Counted from the stretch's first letter, positions 21,660-29,758 are shown. The stretch is DNA of 64,000 nucleotides from Streptomyces sp. NBC_00376 (GCF_036077095.1 NZ_CP107960.1:1612001-1676000), one strand, 5' to 3'. Notes: generated from the letters alone by a model not told the origin. Made by a program: numbers and translations.

Positions 21660-21782
21660 GGGGTGTTTCCTTTCGTGGGTGCCGCTCGCCGAAGTGGGGG
21701 AGGCGGGAGCGGCGGGTACGGGGTGAGGAGTGATCCCGGATGCCGGTGGGGCGGCGGGGATCAGGTCCGTGGGGGCCGGCGG

Positions 21783-22379
21783 TCAGGCCGCGAGGGCTGC
21801 GGACCGGCCGGTGACGTCGAGTTCCTCGACGGTGCCGGTGGGAATGTCGTAGACCCAGCCGCGCAGGGTGACCGCGCCCGCGGCCCTTGCGCGGGCCACC
21901 GAGGGGTGGGTGGCCAGGTTCGCCAGTTGGGCGAGCACGTTCTCGCGCACCAGCGCGGCCACGTCCTGCCGGCCGACGGCGGTGCGGGCGACCGAGGCGT
22001 CGGCGTGACGCAGCCAGTCGGCGACCGCGGGTGCGCCGGAGAGGTCCTGGCGTGCGGCCAGGGCGGTCATCGCGCCACAGGCCGAATGCCCGCACACCAC
22101 GATCTCCTGCACACCCAGGACGGCGACCGCGTACTCGATGCCGGCCGCGATGCCGTCCGGTGCGGGGGTGTGGGCGGGTACGAGGTTTCCGGCGGTGCGG
22201 ACGACGAAGAGCTCGCCCGGCTCGCTGCTGGTGATCAGCTCCGGCACCACGCGGGCGTCCGAGCAGCTGATGAACAGTGTCGACGGCCGGTGGGTGTCGG
22301 CCAGGTGCGCGAAGAGCTCCGCCTTGGCCGGGAAGACATCGCGCTGGAAAGTCCCGACCCCTTCGGCGAGGTCGTACAT
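21783..22379 (-). CDS. Beta-carbonic anhydrase
   Basis: This zinc enzyme (198 aa) interconverts CO2 and bicarbonate. Zinc ligands and the catalytic dyad are visible as Cys39-x-Asp41-x-Arg43 (CSDAR), His98 and Cys101 (HSAC). The ATG at 22379 is preceded by GAGAGGAG at 5-nt spacing; a longer in-frame reading to 22457 lacks such a site. Being upstream of cynS on the same strand, it probably plays the CynT role and protects cells from bicarbonate depletion during cyanate breakdown. Direct repeats TCGATGnCAT lie upstream. Confidence 0.9.
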   Translation of the reverse strand: MYDLAEGVGTFQRDVFPAKAELFAHLADTHRPSTLFISCSDARVVPELITSSEPGELFVVRTAGNLVPAHTPAPDGIAAGIEYAVAVLGVQEIVVCGHSACGAMTALAARQDLSGAPAVADWLRHADASVARTAVGRQDVAALVRENVLAQLANLATHPSVARARAAGAVTLRGWVYDIPTGTVEELDVTGRSAALAA

Positions 22380-22745
22380 GCTCACTCCTCTCGGTAGCTG
22401 CCGGCCCCGTTGGACTGACGTAACCCACCATGCACGACCAGCCTCTATAGAGTCCAAGACTCAATTTCGATGACATTGATCGATGGCATCTATGGTTTGT
22501 GCGGGGTGTCGGGCGCCGTACGCTTCCGTGCCGCTCCCGCCGCGCGTGCCGGGCGGGGTCAACCGATCGGTTGACCCCGGGGTCCTCCGGGCGGAAGCCG
22601 ACGACGAGCCGCCGGGTCGACGGGTCGAGGCCCTCCGCGGCCCCAGGATTGATCTCGGAGCCGGACGGCACAGGTCCTCCCGGTCTCCCCGCCCCGGGAC
22701 CGCCCGGGCCCCGGACCCAAGCGACGACCGCAAGGAACAGTCACC
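22380..22745. promoter_or_regulatory. Divergent control region between carbonic anhydrase and HbpS-like gene
   Basis: This is 366 bp without a gene. It holds direct repeats TCGATGACAT (22468-22477) and TCGATGGCAT (22480-22489) nearer the carbonic anhydrase, a 26-bp perfect palindrome at 22554-22579, and AAGGAA before the HbpS-like start. No convincing small ORF was seen. Confidence 0.55.
22554..22579. promoter_or_regulatory. Perfect 26-bp palindrome, candidate operator
   Basis: The left half is CGGGGTCAACCGA and the right half is its exact reverse complement, with no spacer. The absence of a loop argues against a terminator and favours a dimeric-repressor operator; the AACCGATCGGTT core resembles TetR-family sites. 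It lies 166 bp before the HbpS-like gene and 174 bp before the carbonic anhydrase. No regulator gene is adjacent, so the binding protein is unknown. Confidence 0.55.
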
Positions 22746-23291
22746 ATGCAGAAGATCTCGAAGCGGACCCGCGTCCTGGCCACCGGCGTCGCCCTCGCCG
22801 CGCTCGGTGCCGGTGCCTTCGGCGCGGCCTCGGCGAACGCCGCGCCGGCCGCCGCCGTCGCCAAGGCCGACGTGAAGAACAAGAACACGATGCAGACGAC
22901 GCACCTGACCATCAAGGCCGCCACGAAGGCCGCCGAGGCCACCCTGAAGGCCGCGGAGAAGGAGAACCAGCGCGTCTCCGTCGCCGTCGTCGACCGCAAC
23001 GGCAACACCATCGTCACCCTGCGCGGCGACGGCGCCGGCCCGCAGTCCTACGAGGCCGCCCAGAAGAAGGCGTTCACCGCCGTCTCCTGGAACGCCCCCA
23101 CCTCCGAGCTCGCCAAGCGCCTGACCAACGCCCCGACCCTGAAGGACATCCCCGGCACCCTCTTCCTCGCCGGTGGCGCCCCGGTCGCGGCCAAGGGTGC
23201 GCCGATCGCCGGCATCGGCGTGGCCGGCGCCCCGTCGGGCGACCTGGACGAGAAGTTCGCCCAGGCCGGCGTCGCCGAGCTCGCCAAGTAG
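22746..23291 (+). CDS. Secreted HbpS/GlcG-family (PF03928-type) heme-binding-like protein
   Basis: This exported protein (181 aa) has a signal peptide (KISKRTR, a hydrophobic run, cleavage probably near ASANAAPA). The mature part is a single GlcG/HbpS domain, recognisable from LTIKAATKAAEATLKAAEKE, VAVVDRNGNTIV and SYEAAQKKAFTAVSW. In S. reticuli, HbpS is an extracellular octamer that binds heme and signals redox stress through SenS-SenR; no SenS/SenR pair lies nearby here. AAGGAA precedes the ATG. Family membership is clear; heme binding is only inferred. Confidence 0.8.
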   Translation: MQKISKRTRVLATGVALAALGAGAFGAASANAAPAAAVAKADVKNKNTMQTTHLTIKAATKAAEATLKAAEKENQRVSVAVVDRNGNTIVTLRGDGAGPQSYEAAQKKAFTAVSWNAPTSELAKRLTNAPTLKDIPGTLFLAGGAPVAAKGAPIAGIGVAGAPSGDLDEKFAQAGVAELAK

Positions 23292-23336
23292 CCATTGACC
23301 ATGCCGACGCCTCTGAGAGGTACGGCCGCCCTGACC

Positions 23337-23375
23337 CCGGCGGTGCACGGAACCCCCCGTACCGTGCACCGCCGG
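23337..23375 (+). terminator. Hairpin terminator after the HbpS-like gene
   Basis: A 14-bp perfect stem (CCGGCGGTGCACGG at 23337-23350, complement at 23362-23375) encloses an 11-nt loop. It starts 45 nt after the stop and separates this gene from the ankyrin gene. Confidence 0.7.
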
Positions 23376-23504
23376 TCGCCCCTCTCCTCCGCCCGCGTCC
23401 GCGCGGCCCTGAGGGCGGGGATCGGGATCGCGGTGCGTACGACAATGACGACGACCCTGTCCGCGCTGCGCACCCGCACTCCCTGGAGCTCGAGGAGCAC
23501 CACG

Positions 23505-24101
23505 ATGAACGACCTCGACCGCGATCTGCTGCACGCCGCCGAGGCGGGTGATGCCGACGCCGCGCTCGCCGCGCTCGCCGCGGGCGCCGCGGTGGAGACC
23601 CGCGACGCGCATCTGCGCACCCCCCTGCTGCTGGCCGCGCTCGCCGATCACGTGGCCGTCGCCGAGACGCTGGTCGCCGCCGGTGCCGACCCGAACGTCC
23701 AGGACGACCGCCTCGACAGCCCCTGGCTGGTCACCGGCGTCACCGGCAGCGTCGCCATGATGCACGCCCTGCTCCCTGCGGGCCCCGACCTGAAGGTGAC
23801 GAACCGCTTCGGCGGCACCTCCCTCATCCCCGCGAGCGAGCGCGGCCACGTCGACTATGTCCGGGCCGTGCTCCGCGAGACCGACATCGACGTCGACCAC
23901 GTCAACCGGCTCGGCTGGACCGCTCTGCTGGAGGCCGTCATCCTCGGCGACGGCGGACCCGAGCACCAGGAGATCGTCGAGCTGCTGATCACCGCCGGTG
24001 CCACGGCCTACCTGCCGGACGGCGAGGGCGTCACCGCCCTCGAACATGCCGAGCGGCACGGCTTCACCGAGATCGCCGGTCTGCTGCGGGCCGTGCGTTA
24101 G
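23505..24101 (+). CDS. Ankyrin-repeat protein
   Basis: This small soluble protein (198 aa) consists of about five ankyrin-type helical repeats. Typical segments include LLHAAEAGDADAALAALAAG, RTPLLLAALADHVAVAETLV, and GWTALLEAVILG followed by HQEIVELLITAG. There is no signal peptide or catalytic domain, so a protein-binding role is likely but the partner is unknown. The ATG at 23505 follows CGAGGAG; upstream in-frame codons back to 23295 lie across the terminator and were rejected. It is convergent with the C45-family gene. Confidence 0.8.
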   Translation: MNDLDRDLLHAAEAGDADAALAALAAGAAVETRDAHLRTPLLLAALADHVAVAETLVAAGADPNVQDDRLDSPWLVTGVTGSVAMMHALLPAGPDLKVTNRFGGTSLIPASERGHVDYVRAVLRETDIDVDHVNRLGWTALLEAVILGDGGPEHQEIVELLITAGATAYLPDGEGVTALEHAERHGFTEIAGLLRAVR

Positions 24102-24156
24102 CCGACTGCTACGAATGCGCCCTTCACATGACGCGCCCGTGGGCACCGTGCCGGGA

Positions 24157-25260
24157 TCAGCCGGCGGTGAGGACCCGCCAGTCGCGTACGCCGATGTCGG
24201 CGGGCGTCCCGTCGAGGATCCTGGCGGTGCGCGTCGCGGGTTCGAGGGTGATGGTCGCGAGGCTGGCCCAGCGCTGGCCGAGCGGCATGTCCGGGTCGGG
24301 CAGGCAGGTCACCGGGGGCTCGCCCGCCCCGGTGACGAGGAAGTCCGCGAGCTCGTCGACCGTGGTCGGCGGCTGCCTGCGGGCGAGGCGGTCACGGACG
24401 AAGTCGTAGCGCTCGCCCGAATCGGGCTGGTAGAGCCAGGTCTTCTCGCCGGTGGCCGGCGTCGGCGTCAGGAAGTGGTTCGTCCGCAGCAGCGTGCCGT
24501 TCTCGGGGCGCATCTCGAAGATGCCGACGGGGCTCATGTCGAGCAGCACGGCGTCGGTCTCGTCGAAGAGCGCGAACGATCCGGACGAGGCGAGCGGTGC
24601 GCTGCGGATGATCTCGACGGCCTCGGCGACGCTCCCCGCCTCTTCGAGGACGATCGCCGCGAGGACATGGACGGGGATGCCGCCGATGCCGTCGTCGACG
24701 TGGCCGAGGATGTTGAAGTGCAGGGCGAGACCGGCGCTGTTGACGCCCATCTTGCCGAGGATGCCGTTCTCGGTGAGGCCGACGACGTCATGGGTGCCGC
24801 CGCGCGACTCCAGCGTGTGCCACATGCCGTTGAGCTCGACGTGCCAGTCCCACGTCTGGACGCCGAACGTCCGCACGGCACCGTCGTCACCGGGGCTGCG
24901 GCGCACGATCGTGGTGCACTCCCCCGGCGGCACGGCGACGCTGCGGGCCAGGATCTCGGTGCGGGCGTTGAGCGCGGCGACGCGCCACTCCTCGGCACCG
25001 GCCCCCTTGGCGATGCCCGTGATCTCGGCGTGTGCCGCGGGCCGGAAGCGCCCGATCGCTTCGAGGGCGCGCTCGGCGTCCTCCCGCATCCGGGCGGTGG
25101 TGATGCCACCGAGCGCGAACAGCCGGTCGTACACCTCGATCGCGGCGGGGATGCCGTCGTGGAGCTGCTCGCCCCGGGCGACGCCGCGCTCGTAGGGGTC
25201 GGTGGCCGCGGCCTTGATGTGGGGACGGTTCTCGGGGCGGGGGATGGACATGGCGGTCAC
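24157..25260 (-). CDS. C45-family acyltransferase/amidohydrolase-like protein
   Basis: This is a predicted N-terminal-nucleophile hydrolase (367 aa) of the acyl-CoA:6-aminopenicillanate acyltransferase family, which in bacteria mostly hydrolyses amides or transfers acyl groups. The key feature is PPGECTTIV with Cys115, which would become the new N-terminus after self-cleavage. WDWHVELNG and GVNSAGLALHFN are further family-like segments. The ATG overlaps the amidohydrolase stop by 4 nt (ATGA); an in-frame ATG 9 nt later is also possible. It is the last gene of the NCS1 permease/amidohydrolase operon, suggesting consecutive steps on one imported compound. The substrate cannot be told from sequence. 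Confidence 0.8.
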   Translation of the reverse strand: MTAMSIPRPENRPHIKAAATDPYERGVARGEQLHDGIPAAIEVYDRLFALGGITTARMREDAERALEAIGRFRPAAHAEITGIAKGAGAEEWRVAALNARTEILARSVAVPPGECTTIVRRSPGDDGAVRTFGVQTWDWHVELNGMWHTLESRGGTHDVVGLTENGILGKMGVNSAGLALHFNILGHVDDGIGGIPVHVLAAIVLEEAGSVAEAVEIIRSAPLASSGSFALFDETDAVLLDMSPVGIFEMRPENGTLLRTNHFLTPTPATGEKTWLYQPDSGERYDFVRDRLARRQPPTTVDELADFLVTGAGEPPVTCLPDPDMPLGQRWASLATITLEPATRTARILDGTPADIGVRDWRVLTAG

Positions 25261-26906
25261 TGGTTTCCTTCTGTGCTGTTCGGGTGGAGCTGCACCGCTC
25301 CACCGACGACCGTCGCGAGGACGGGGTTGCCGGGCTGTGCGTCGGGGGCGAGACCGAGCGGGTTCGCGGCGAAGACGGTGAGGTCGGCGAGGTGGCCCGG
25401 CACGATCCGGCCGAGTTCGTGCGAGGCTCCGGCTGCGTGCGCGGCCGCTGCGGTCATGCCGGTGTAGGCCTCGCGGGCGGAGATCGCCTGGCCGGGCTGG
25501 ACGGGTGCGGTGTCCGGCTCCTCGACCGGGCGTCGAAGCTGACAGTCGGCGAGACCGATGCGCGGGTCGCCGGGGCCGATCGGCCAGTCGGAGCCGAGTG
25601 CCACTACGGCGCCGTGGTCCAGCAGGTCGCGGGTGCGCCAGCCGTGGGCGGCGCGGTCGGGTCCGATCCGCCGCGACCAGTTGTCCGTGGCGTCGGCACG
25701 CGTGTGCCGGGTGCCGTGCACGGGCTGGAGGCTCGCCACGACGTCGAGCTCGGCGAACCGTCCGAGGAGGTCGTCGGGGACGGACTCGATGTGCTCGATG
25801 CGGTGGGGGGCGCGGCCGGCCGGGCCGACCTCCTCGATGACATCGAGCGCGAAGCGCACGGCCTGGTCACCGATGGCGTGGGTCGCGGTCGGGATGCCGC
25901 GTTCGGTGAAGAACCGCATGGCGGCCCGGTAGGCGTCGAGGTCGCGCCAGAGCGGCTCACGGTTCTCGCCGTGGGTGTCCGGCCGCTCGAACCACGCCGT
26001 GCCGTTGTCCGCCGTGCCGTCGAGCATGAACTTGGCGCCCTCGACATGCCAGCGCCGCCCGTGCAGTCCCTGCTGGTCGGCGATGTCCTGCCACACCTCG
26101 GGGGCCGAGTCGGCCGGCACCAGCGGGGAGCAGCGGATGCGCAGCGGCAGCTCGCCGTCCTCCTCGATGTGCCGGTACACGGCTTCGGACGGGTCGGAGA
26201 AGTCGAGCGCGTGCAGCCCGGTCAGCCCGCTGCGCGCGAGGCTGTCGAGCTGGTCGAGCACGTACCCGGCGGCGGTGTCCACCGGCACCTCGGGGTAGTG
26301 GGCGAACACCAGGTCCATCGCCTGGAGCTCGACCACGTGTCCGGTCGGGCGGCCGTCCGGTCCGACCTCGACCGACGAGGCGTCGGTGAACGTCTCGCGG
26401 CCGGTGAGCCCGACGACTTCGACCGCCCGGGGGCTCACCACGAGCGCGTGCGCGTCCCGCGTCATCAGCGAGATCGGCCGCCCGGGGAACCGGTCCGCGA
26501 ACACGGTGCCGGTGGGATCACCGTCGAACACGTTGACGTCGAGGTCGAAGCCGGTGATCCACCCGTCCGCCGGCCGCCCCTGAGCGGCGTCGGCCAGGCA
26601 GCTGAACACCTGGTCGAGCGTCGAGGCGCCGGAGAGGTCCACGCCGCTGCCGATCTCGATCGACCCCCACACCGGGTGGGCGTGGACGTCGGTGAGGCCC
26701 GGCAGGATCGTGGCGCCCGGAAACGCGTGGACGACCGTGCCGGGGCCGCGCACGGGTTCGAGGTCCGCGGCAGTGCCGATCGCGACGATGCGGCCGTCGC
26801 GGATCGCGATCGCCTTCGCTGTCGCGGTCGCGGTGGCCTGCGGGCCGTGAGACTCATCGGCGAGTGTCTCTACGTGGTCGGCCGTCACGATGACATCGGC
26901 GTACAC
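25257..26906 (-). CDS. YtcJ-type metal-dependent amidohydrolase
   Basis: This is an amidohydrolase family 3 enzyme (549 aa), a TIM-barrel metalloenzyme acting on C-N bonds. It begins with the small beta-sandwich typical of the family (ADVIVTADH, IAIRDGRIVAIG), then the metal-binding DVHAHP with His75 and His77. Further histidines appear in ATHAIGDQAVRF and HRIEHIESV, and Asp in ALGSDWPIGPGDP. The GTG at 26906 follows GGAAGGAAA; the longer reading to 27047 runs into the permease gene. It lies between the NCS1 permease (49-nt gap) and the C45 gene (4-nt overlap). The substrate is unknown, probably a cyclic or acylated amide brought in by the permease. Confidence 0.88.
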   Translation of the reverse strand: MYADVIVTADHVETLADESHGPQATATATAKAIAIRDGRIVAIGTAADLEPVRGPGTVVHAFPGATILPGLTDVHAHPVWGSIEIGSGVDLSGASTLDQVFSCLADAAQGRPADGWITGFDLDVNVFDGDPTGTVFADRFPGRPISLMTRDAHALVVSPRAVEVVGLTGRETFTDASSVEVGPDGRPTGHVVELQAMDLVFAHYPEVPVDTAAGYVLDQLDSLARSGLTGLHALDFSDPSEAVYRHIEEDGELPLRIRCSPLVPADSAPEVWQDIADQQGLHGRRWHVEGAKFMLDGTADNGTAWFERPDTHGENREPLWRDLDAYRAAMRFFTERGIPTATHAIGDQAVRFALDVIEEVGPAGRAPHRIEHIESVPDDLLGRFAELDVVASLQPVHGTRHTRADATDNWSRRIGPDRAAHGWRTRDLLDHGAVVALGSDWPIGPGDPRIGLADCQLRRPVEEPDTAPVQPGQAISAREAYTGMTAAAAHAAGASHELGRIVPGHLADLTVFAANPLGLAPDAQPGNPVLATVVGGAVQLHPNSTEGNQ

Positions 26907-26955
26907 GGGTTTCCTTCCGGTGGTGCTGTGCGTGGGGGCGGGGCGGCGGGGACCG

Positions 26956-28386
26956 TCAGGGGCGGGGAATGGTCCGCAGGATGCGGGCGGTGGCCCAGTA
27001 GACGGCGGCGGCGACAACCATGCCGGCCGGGATCGACAGGTCGACATCGCCCATGACCCGCGCGAGCGGGGCCGTCCAGAAGGTGGTGTTCACCCACAGC
27101 AGGGAGACGACGCCGCCGCTGACCAGCGCGAGGACGCCGGACCAGTGGACACCGCGGTGGTACCAGAACGGCCCGCCGCGTTCCTCTCCGATCAAGTCCG
27201 CCCCGTTGTAGCGGTTGCGCCGCATGACGAGGTCGGTCACGGCCACCGCCATGGCCGGGCCGGTCACGACGACCACGAGCTGGAGCATGGTGTTGACGCT
27301 GGTCAGGAAGTCCCAGACGAGGATCGCGTACAGCGTCATGGCCGTGCCGAGGATGCCGATGGTCAGGACGGCGGGGATACGTGCGAGGCGGACGCCGACC
27401 GACTGGATGGACAGGCTGGCGCTGTAGGCCGTCATGCCGTTGTTCGCCATGGTGTTGACGACCACCGCGATGACGAAGACGGGGACGAACCAGCCCGGCA
27501 GAATGCCCTCCAGCGCGGCCTGCGGGTCGGTCATGTCGAGCGTGGTGGCGGCGAGGGCGCCGACCGTGGTGAACAGGACGCTGGGCACGTACGCGCCCAG
27601 CGCCGTCCAGCCGGCGACGGCGAACGGGCTGCTGTCGCGCGGCAGGTAGCGGGCCAGGTCGGGGCTGTTGCTGTACGAGAGCGGCGTGGAGGCGATGATG
27701 GCGAAGCCGATGCCGGTCGTGGCGACCAGCGCACCGCCCTTGAGGGGCTCCGCCGGGGCGTAGGACCAGTCGGTCTCGGCGAGCACGTATCCCGTGACGA
27801 CGATGAACACGACGGTCAGCAGGACGCTGAGCGCGGTGTAGAGGCGGACGATCGTCGCGTATCCGTAGATGGCGATCAGCAGCGTCGCCGCGGCGATGAG
27901 GACGATGACGGTCGCGTGGACGGCCGCGTTGTCCGGCAGACCCATCCGGGCGGCAAGTCCGATGCCCGCGACCGAGGCGGCCGACCAGTTGAGGGCGAGA
28001 TAGGCCGCGGCGATGAGCCAGCCGGTCAGGACGAGCACGAATTTGTTGCCGATGACGCCGTGGAACGCGCGGGAGATGACCGACCCACTGGTGCCGGCGG
28101 CCGGACCGCCGGCCGCGATGACGCCCGTACAGATCCACAGCAGGTTCCCGGCCAGGATGATGCCGATGGCCTGCGGGAGCGTGAGCCCCATCAGGATCAG
28201 CGTGCCGCCGACGACGAGGCTCAGATAGCTGACGTTCGGCGCTGCCCAGACGGCGAAGAGCTGTCGTGGGCGACCGCCGCGCTCGTCGGCGGGGATCAGG
28301 TCGATCCCGCGGGTCTCCAGCTGCCCCGAGCGCTCGGAGCCTTGCCCTTCGAGGGCTCCTGCGGCGGTGGTGGGTTGTGTCGTCAT
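26956..28386 (-). CDS. NCS1-family nucleobase/hydantoin-type permease
   Basis: This is an integral membrane cotransporter (476 aa) with about 12 predicted helices. NCS1 proteins import cytosine, allantoin, hydantoins, uracil or thiamine with H+ or Na+. Recognisable segments are the N-terminal LFAVWAAPNVSYLSLVVGG and GFAIIASTPLSYSNSPDLAR in the middle. It is the first gene of a three-gene operon with the amidohydrolase and C45 enzymes and is divergent from a TetR regulator, with two operator copies in the 88-bp gap. The permease class is clear; the cargo is unknown. Confidence 0.9.
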   Translation of the reverse strand: MTTQPTTAAGALEGQGSERSGQLETRGIDLIPADERGGRPRQLFAVWAAPNVSYLSLVVGGTLILMGLTLPQAIGIILAGNLLWICTGVIAAGGPAAGTSGSVISRAFHGVIGNKFVLVLTGWLIAAAYLALNWSAASVAGIGLAARMGLPDNAAVHATVIVLIAAATLLIAIYGYATIVRLYTALSVLLTVVFIVVTGYVLAETDWSYAPAEPLKGGALVATTGIGFAIIASTPLSYSNSPDLARYLPRDSSPFAVAGWTALGAYVPSVLFTTVGALAATTLDMTDPQAALEGILPGWFVPVFVIAVVVNTMANNGMTAYSASLSIQSVGVRLARIPAVLTIGILGTAMTLYAILVWDFLTSVNTMLQLVVVVTGPAMAVAVTDLVMRRNRYNGADLIGEERGGPFWYHRGVHWSGVLALVSGGVVSLLWVNTTFWTAPLARVMGDVDLSIPAGMVVAAAVYWATARILRTIPRP

Positions 28387-28420
28387 CGAGGCCTCTCGGA
28401 TGTCCAGGCGACGCTGCCTT

Positions 28421-28440
28421 TATTGGGCACATGGCCAACA
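28421..28440. promoter_or_regulatory. TetR-type operator copy 1 (TATTGG-N8-CCAACA)
   Basis: TATTGG and CCAACA flank an 8-nt spacer, the same geometry as the neighbouring copy 23 bp away. It lies 35 bp upstream of the permease start on the minus strand, placed to block that promoter. Confidence 0.65.
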
Positions 28441-28443
28441 ACT

Positions 28444-28463
28444 TATTGGTCACCGATCCAATA
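28444..28463. promoter_or_regulatory. TetR-type operator copy 2 (TATTGG-N8-CCAATA)
   Basis: This copy has perfect 6-bp arms, TATTGG and CCAATA, around an 8-nt spacer, and ends 11 nt before the TetR start. It would repress the regulator itself and, with copy 1, the divergent permease operon. Confidence 0.7.
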
Positions 28464-28474
28464 GCCTTTGGTCC

Positions 28475-29134
28475 ATGACGTCAAGACTTCGGCCGAAGCA
28501 ATCCAGGAAACCGCCCGAGCAGCGCCGCGCGGAGATTCTGCGGACCGCCGCCCGCATCGGACTGGAGGAGGGACTGGAGCGGGTCACGCTGCGCCGCGTC
28601 GCCGACACCCTGGGCGTCCGCCCCGGCCTGATCGGCCACTACTTCCCGGTCGCGGACCATCTCCTGGGCGAGGCGTTCGCCTTCGCCGCCACGTCGGAAC
28701 GCGGGTCGCTCCTGCCGTCGGACGAGGAGGATCTGCCGCCGGTGGACCGGCTGGCGCGCTTCCTCGTGCGCCTGACGGACGGCGACTACCGGGACCTGAG
28801 CCGCCTGTGGCTCAACGCGCGGCACCTCAGCAGGTTCAAGGACGCGCTGCGCGAGGCGGTGAGCGCGCAGGAGTCACAGACGCGCGACGAGCTGATCGCC
28901 CTGGTCGGCATGGGCGTCCGGGCCGGAGAGTTCACGACCGACGACACGGTCAAGGCGGCCCTGCACATCCTCATCACCGTCGACGGGCTGGGGGCGTACG
29001 CCAACGACGACGCGCCGCAGGGCGGCCCGGACTACGGCGACGTGGCCATCGAGACGGCCGAGGCCCGGCTCGGCCTGGCGCCGGGGACGCTGCGCGCCCG
29101 CGCGCGACCGGCCGGGACGGCCGCCGCCGGGTGA
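28475..29134 (+). CDS. TetR-family transcriptional regulator
   Basis: This is a dimeric repressor (219 aa). The N-terminal helix-turn-helix runs through ILRTAARIGLEEGLERVTLR and VADTLGVRPGLIGHYFPVAD; the C-terminal ligand domain is family-typical in length and BetI-like in its last third. The ATG at 28475 was chosen over in-frame codons from 28367 because the latter run through the operators. No ribosome binding site is visible, so the mRNA may be leaderless. It probably controls the divergent permease/amidohydrolase/C45 operon, with the imported compound or a product as inducer. Confidence 0.88.
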   Translation: MTSRLRPKQSRKPPEQRRAEILRTAARIGLEEGLERVTLRRVADTLGVRPGLIGHYFPVADHLLGEAFAFAATSERGSLLPSDEEDLPPVDRLARFLVRLTDGDYRDLSRLWLNARHLSRFKDALREAVSAQESQTRDELIALVGMGVRAGEFTTDDTVKAALHILITVDGLGAYANDDAPQGGPDYGDVAIETAEARLGLAPGTLRARARPAGTAAAG

Positions 29135-29153
29135 CGCGGCCCAGGGCCTGCGC

Positions 29154-29744
29154 TCAGGGGGTCGCCGCGGAGACCACGTACACCACGGGGTTCATCGGGT
29201 CGGTCATGTTCACCATGATGTCCTGGGTGGGGCGCGGGTCCTTGTTGGTGTGCCTGGTGCCCGCCCATTCGGTCCCGGGGTCGAACTTCCAGCCCGAGAC
29301 CTTCTGGTCGCGTTCGCCGATGGTCACCTTGCCGGGCTCCAGGTCGGAGCGCCCGCTGCCCATCCGGCCGAGGAAGCGGTCGAGCCCGGCGGACGTGGTG
29401 CGGAACTCCACGTACAGCCGGCTGGCCTTCCAGTTGTTGGTCTCGTAGTACTGCACGTCCAGGGAGTTGCCGGGCATCGGCAGCTCGAAGATCCGGCGCT
29501 GCATCCGGGACGGCCAGCCCTCCTGGAGCCCCTGCGCGGAGGCCTCGGCCTCCTTGTTCTGGCCGGCGCGGCGGCTCTGCCCGGCCGAGATCAGCAGATA
29601 GCCGGCCGGGATGCCGATGAGCAGCACGATGATGGTCGCCGTGATCAGCCTGCGGCGGATCACCCGGCGCCGGTCCTGCGGCGGCCGGCCGTCGTCGGGC
29701 GGCGTGGACTGACGCGGCAGGACGGGGTGCTCGGCTGCGGTCAT
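29154..29744 (-). CDS. Single-pass membrane protein of unknown function
   Basis: I do not recognise a named family. The protein (196 aa) has a proline-rich, arginine-rich cytoplasmic N-terminus (QDRRRVIRRR), one transmembrane helix at about residues 32-52, and an extracytoplasmic domain of about 140 residues. It directly follows the ROK kinase gene on the same strand and is likely co-transcribed. The ATG at 29744 was taken because AGGGA lies upstream; an in-frame ATG at 29756 sits too close to the kinase stop to have its own binding site. It may be linked to sugar sensing or uptake only by position. Confidence 0.65.
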   Translation of the reverse strand: MTAAEHPVLPRQSTPPDDGRPPQDRRRVIRRRLITATIIVLLIGIPAGYLLISAGQSRRAGQNKEAEASAQGLQEGWPSRMQRRIFELPMPGNSLDVQYYETNNWKASRLYVEFRTTSAGLDRFLGRMGSGRSDLEPGKVTIGERDQKVSGWKFDPGTEWAGTRHTNKDPRPTQDIMVNMTDPMNPVVYVVSAATP

Positions 29745-29758
29745 GTGTCTGGGCATCC

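Noticed and set aside
22554..22579. The long palindrome as a transcription terminator
   Set aside because: It has no loop and no gene ends near it; both flanking genes point away.
20047..22671. An 874-codon minus-strand open frame
   Set aside because: It overlaps cchA in antisense and runs across the terminator, cynS and the carbonic anhydrase in a wrong frame.
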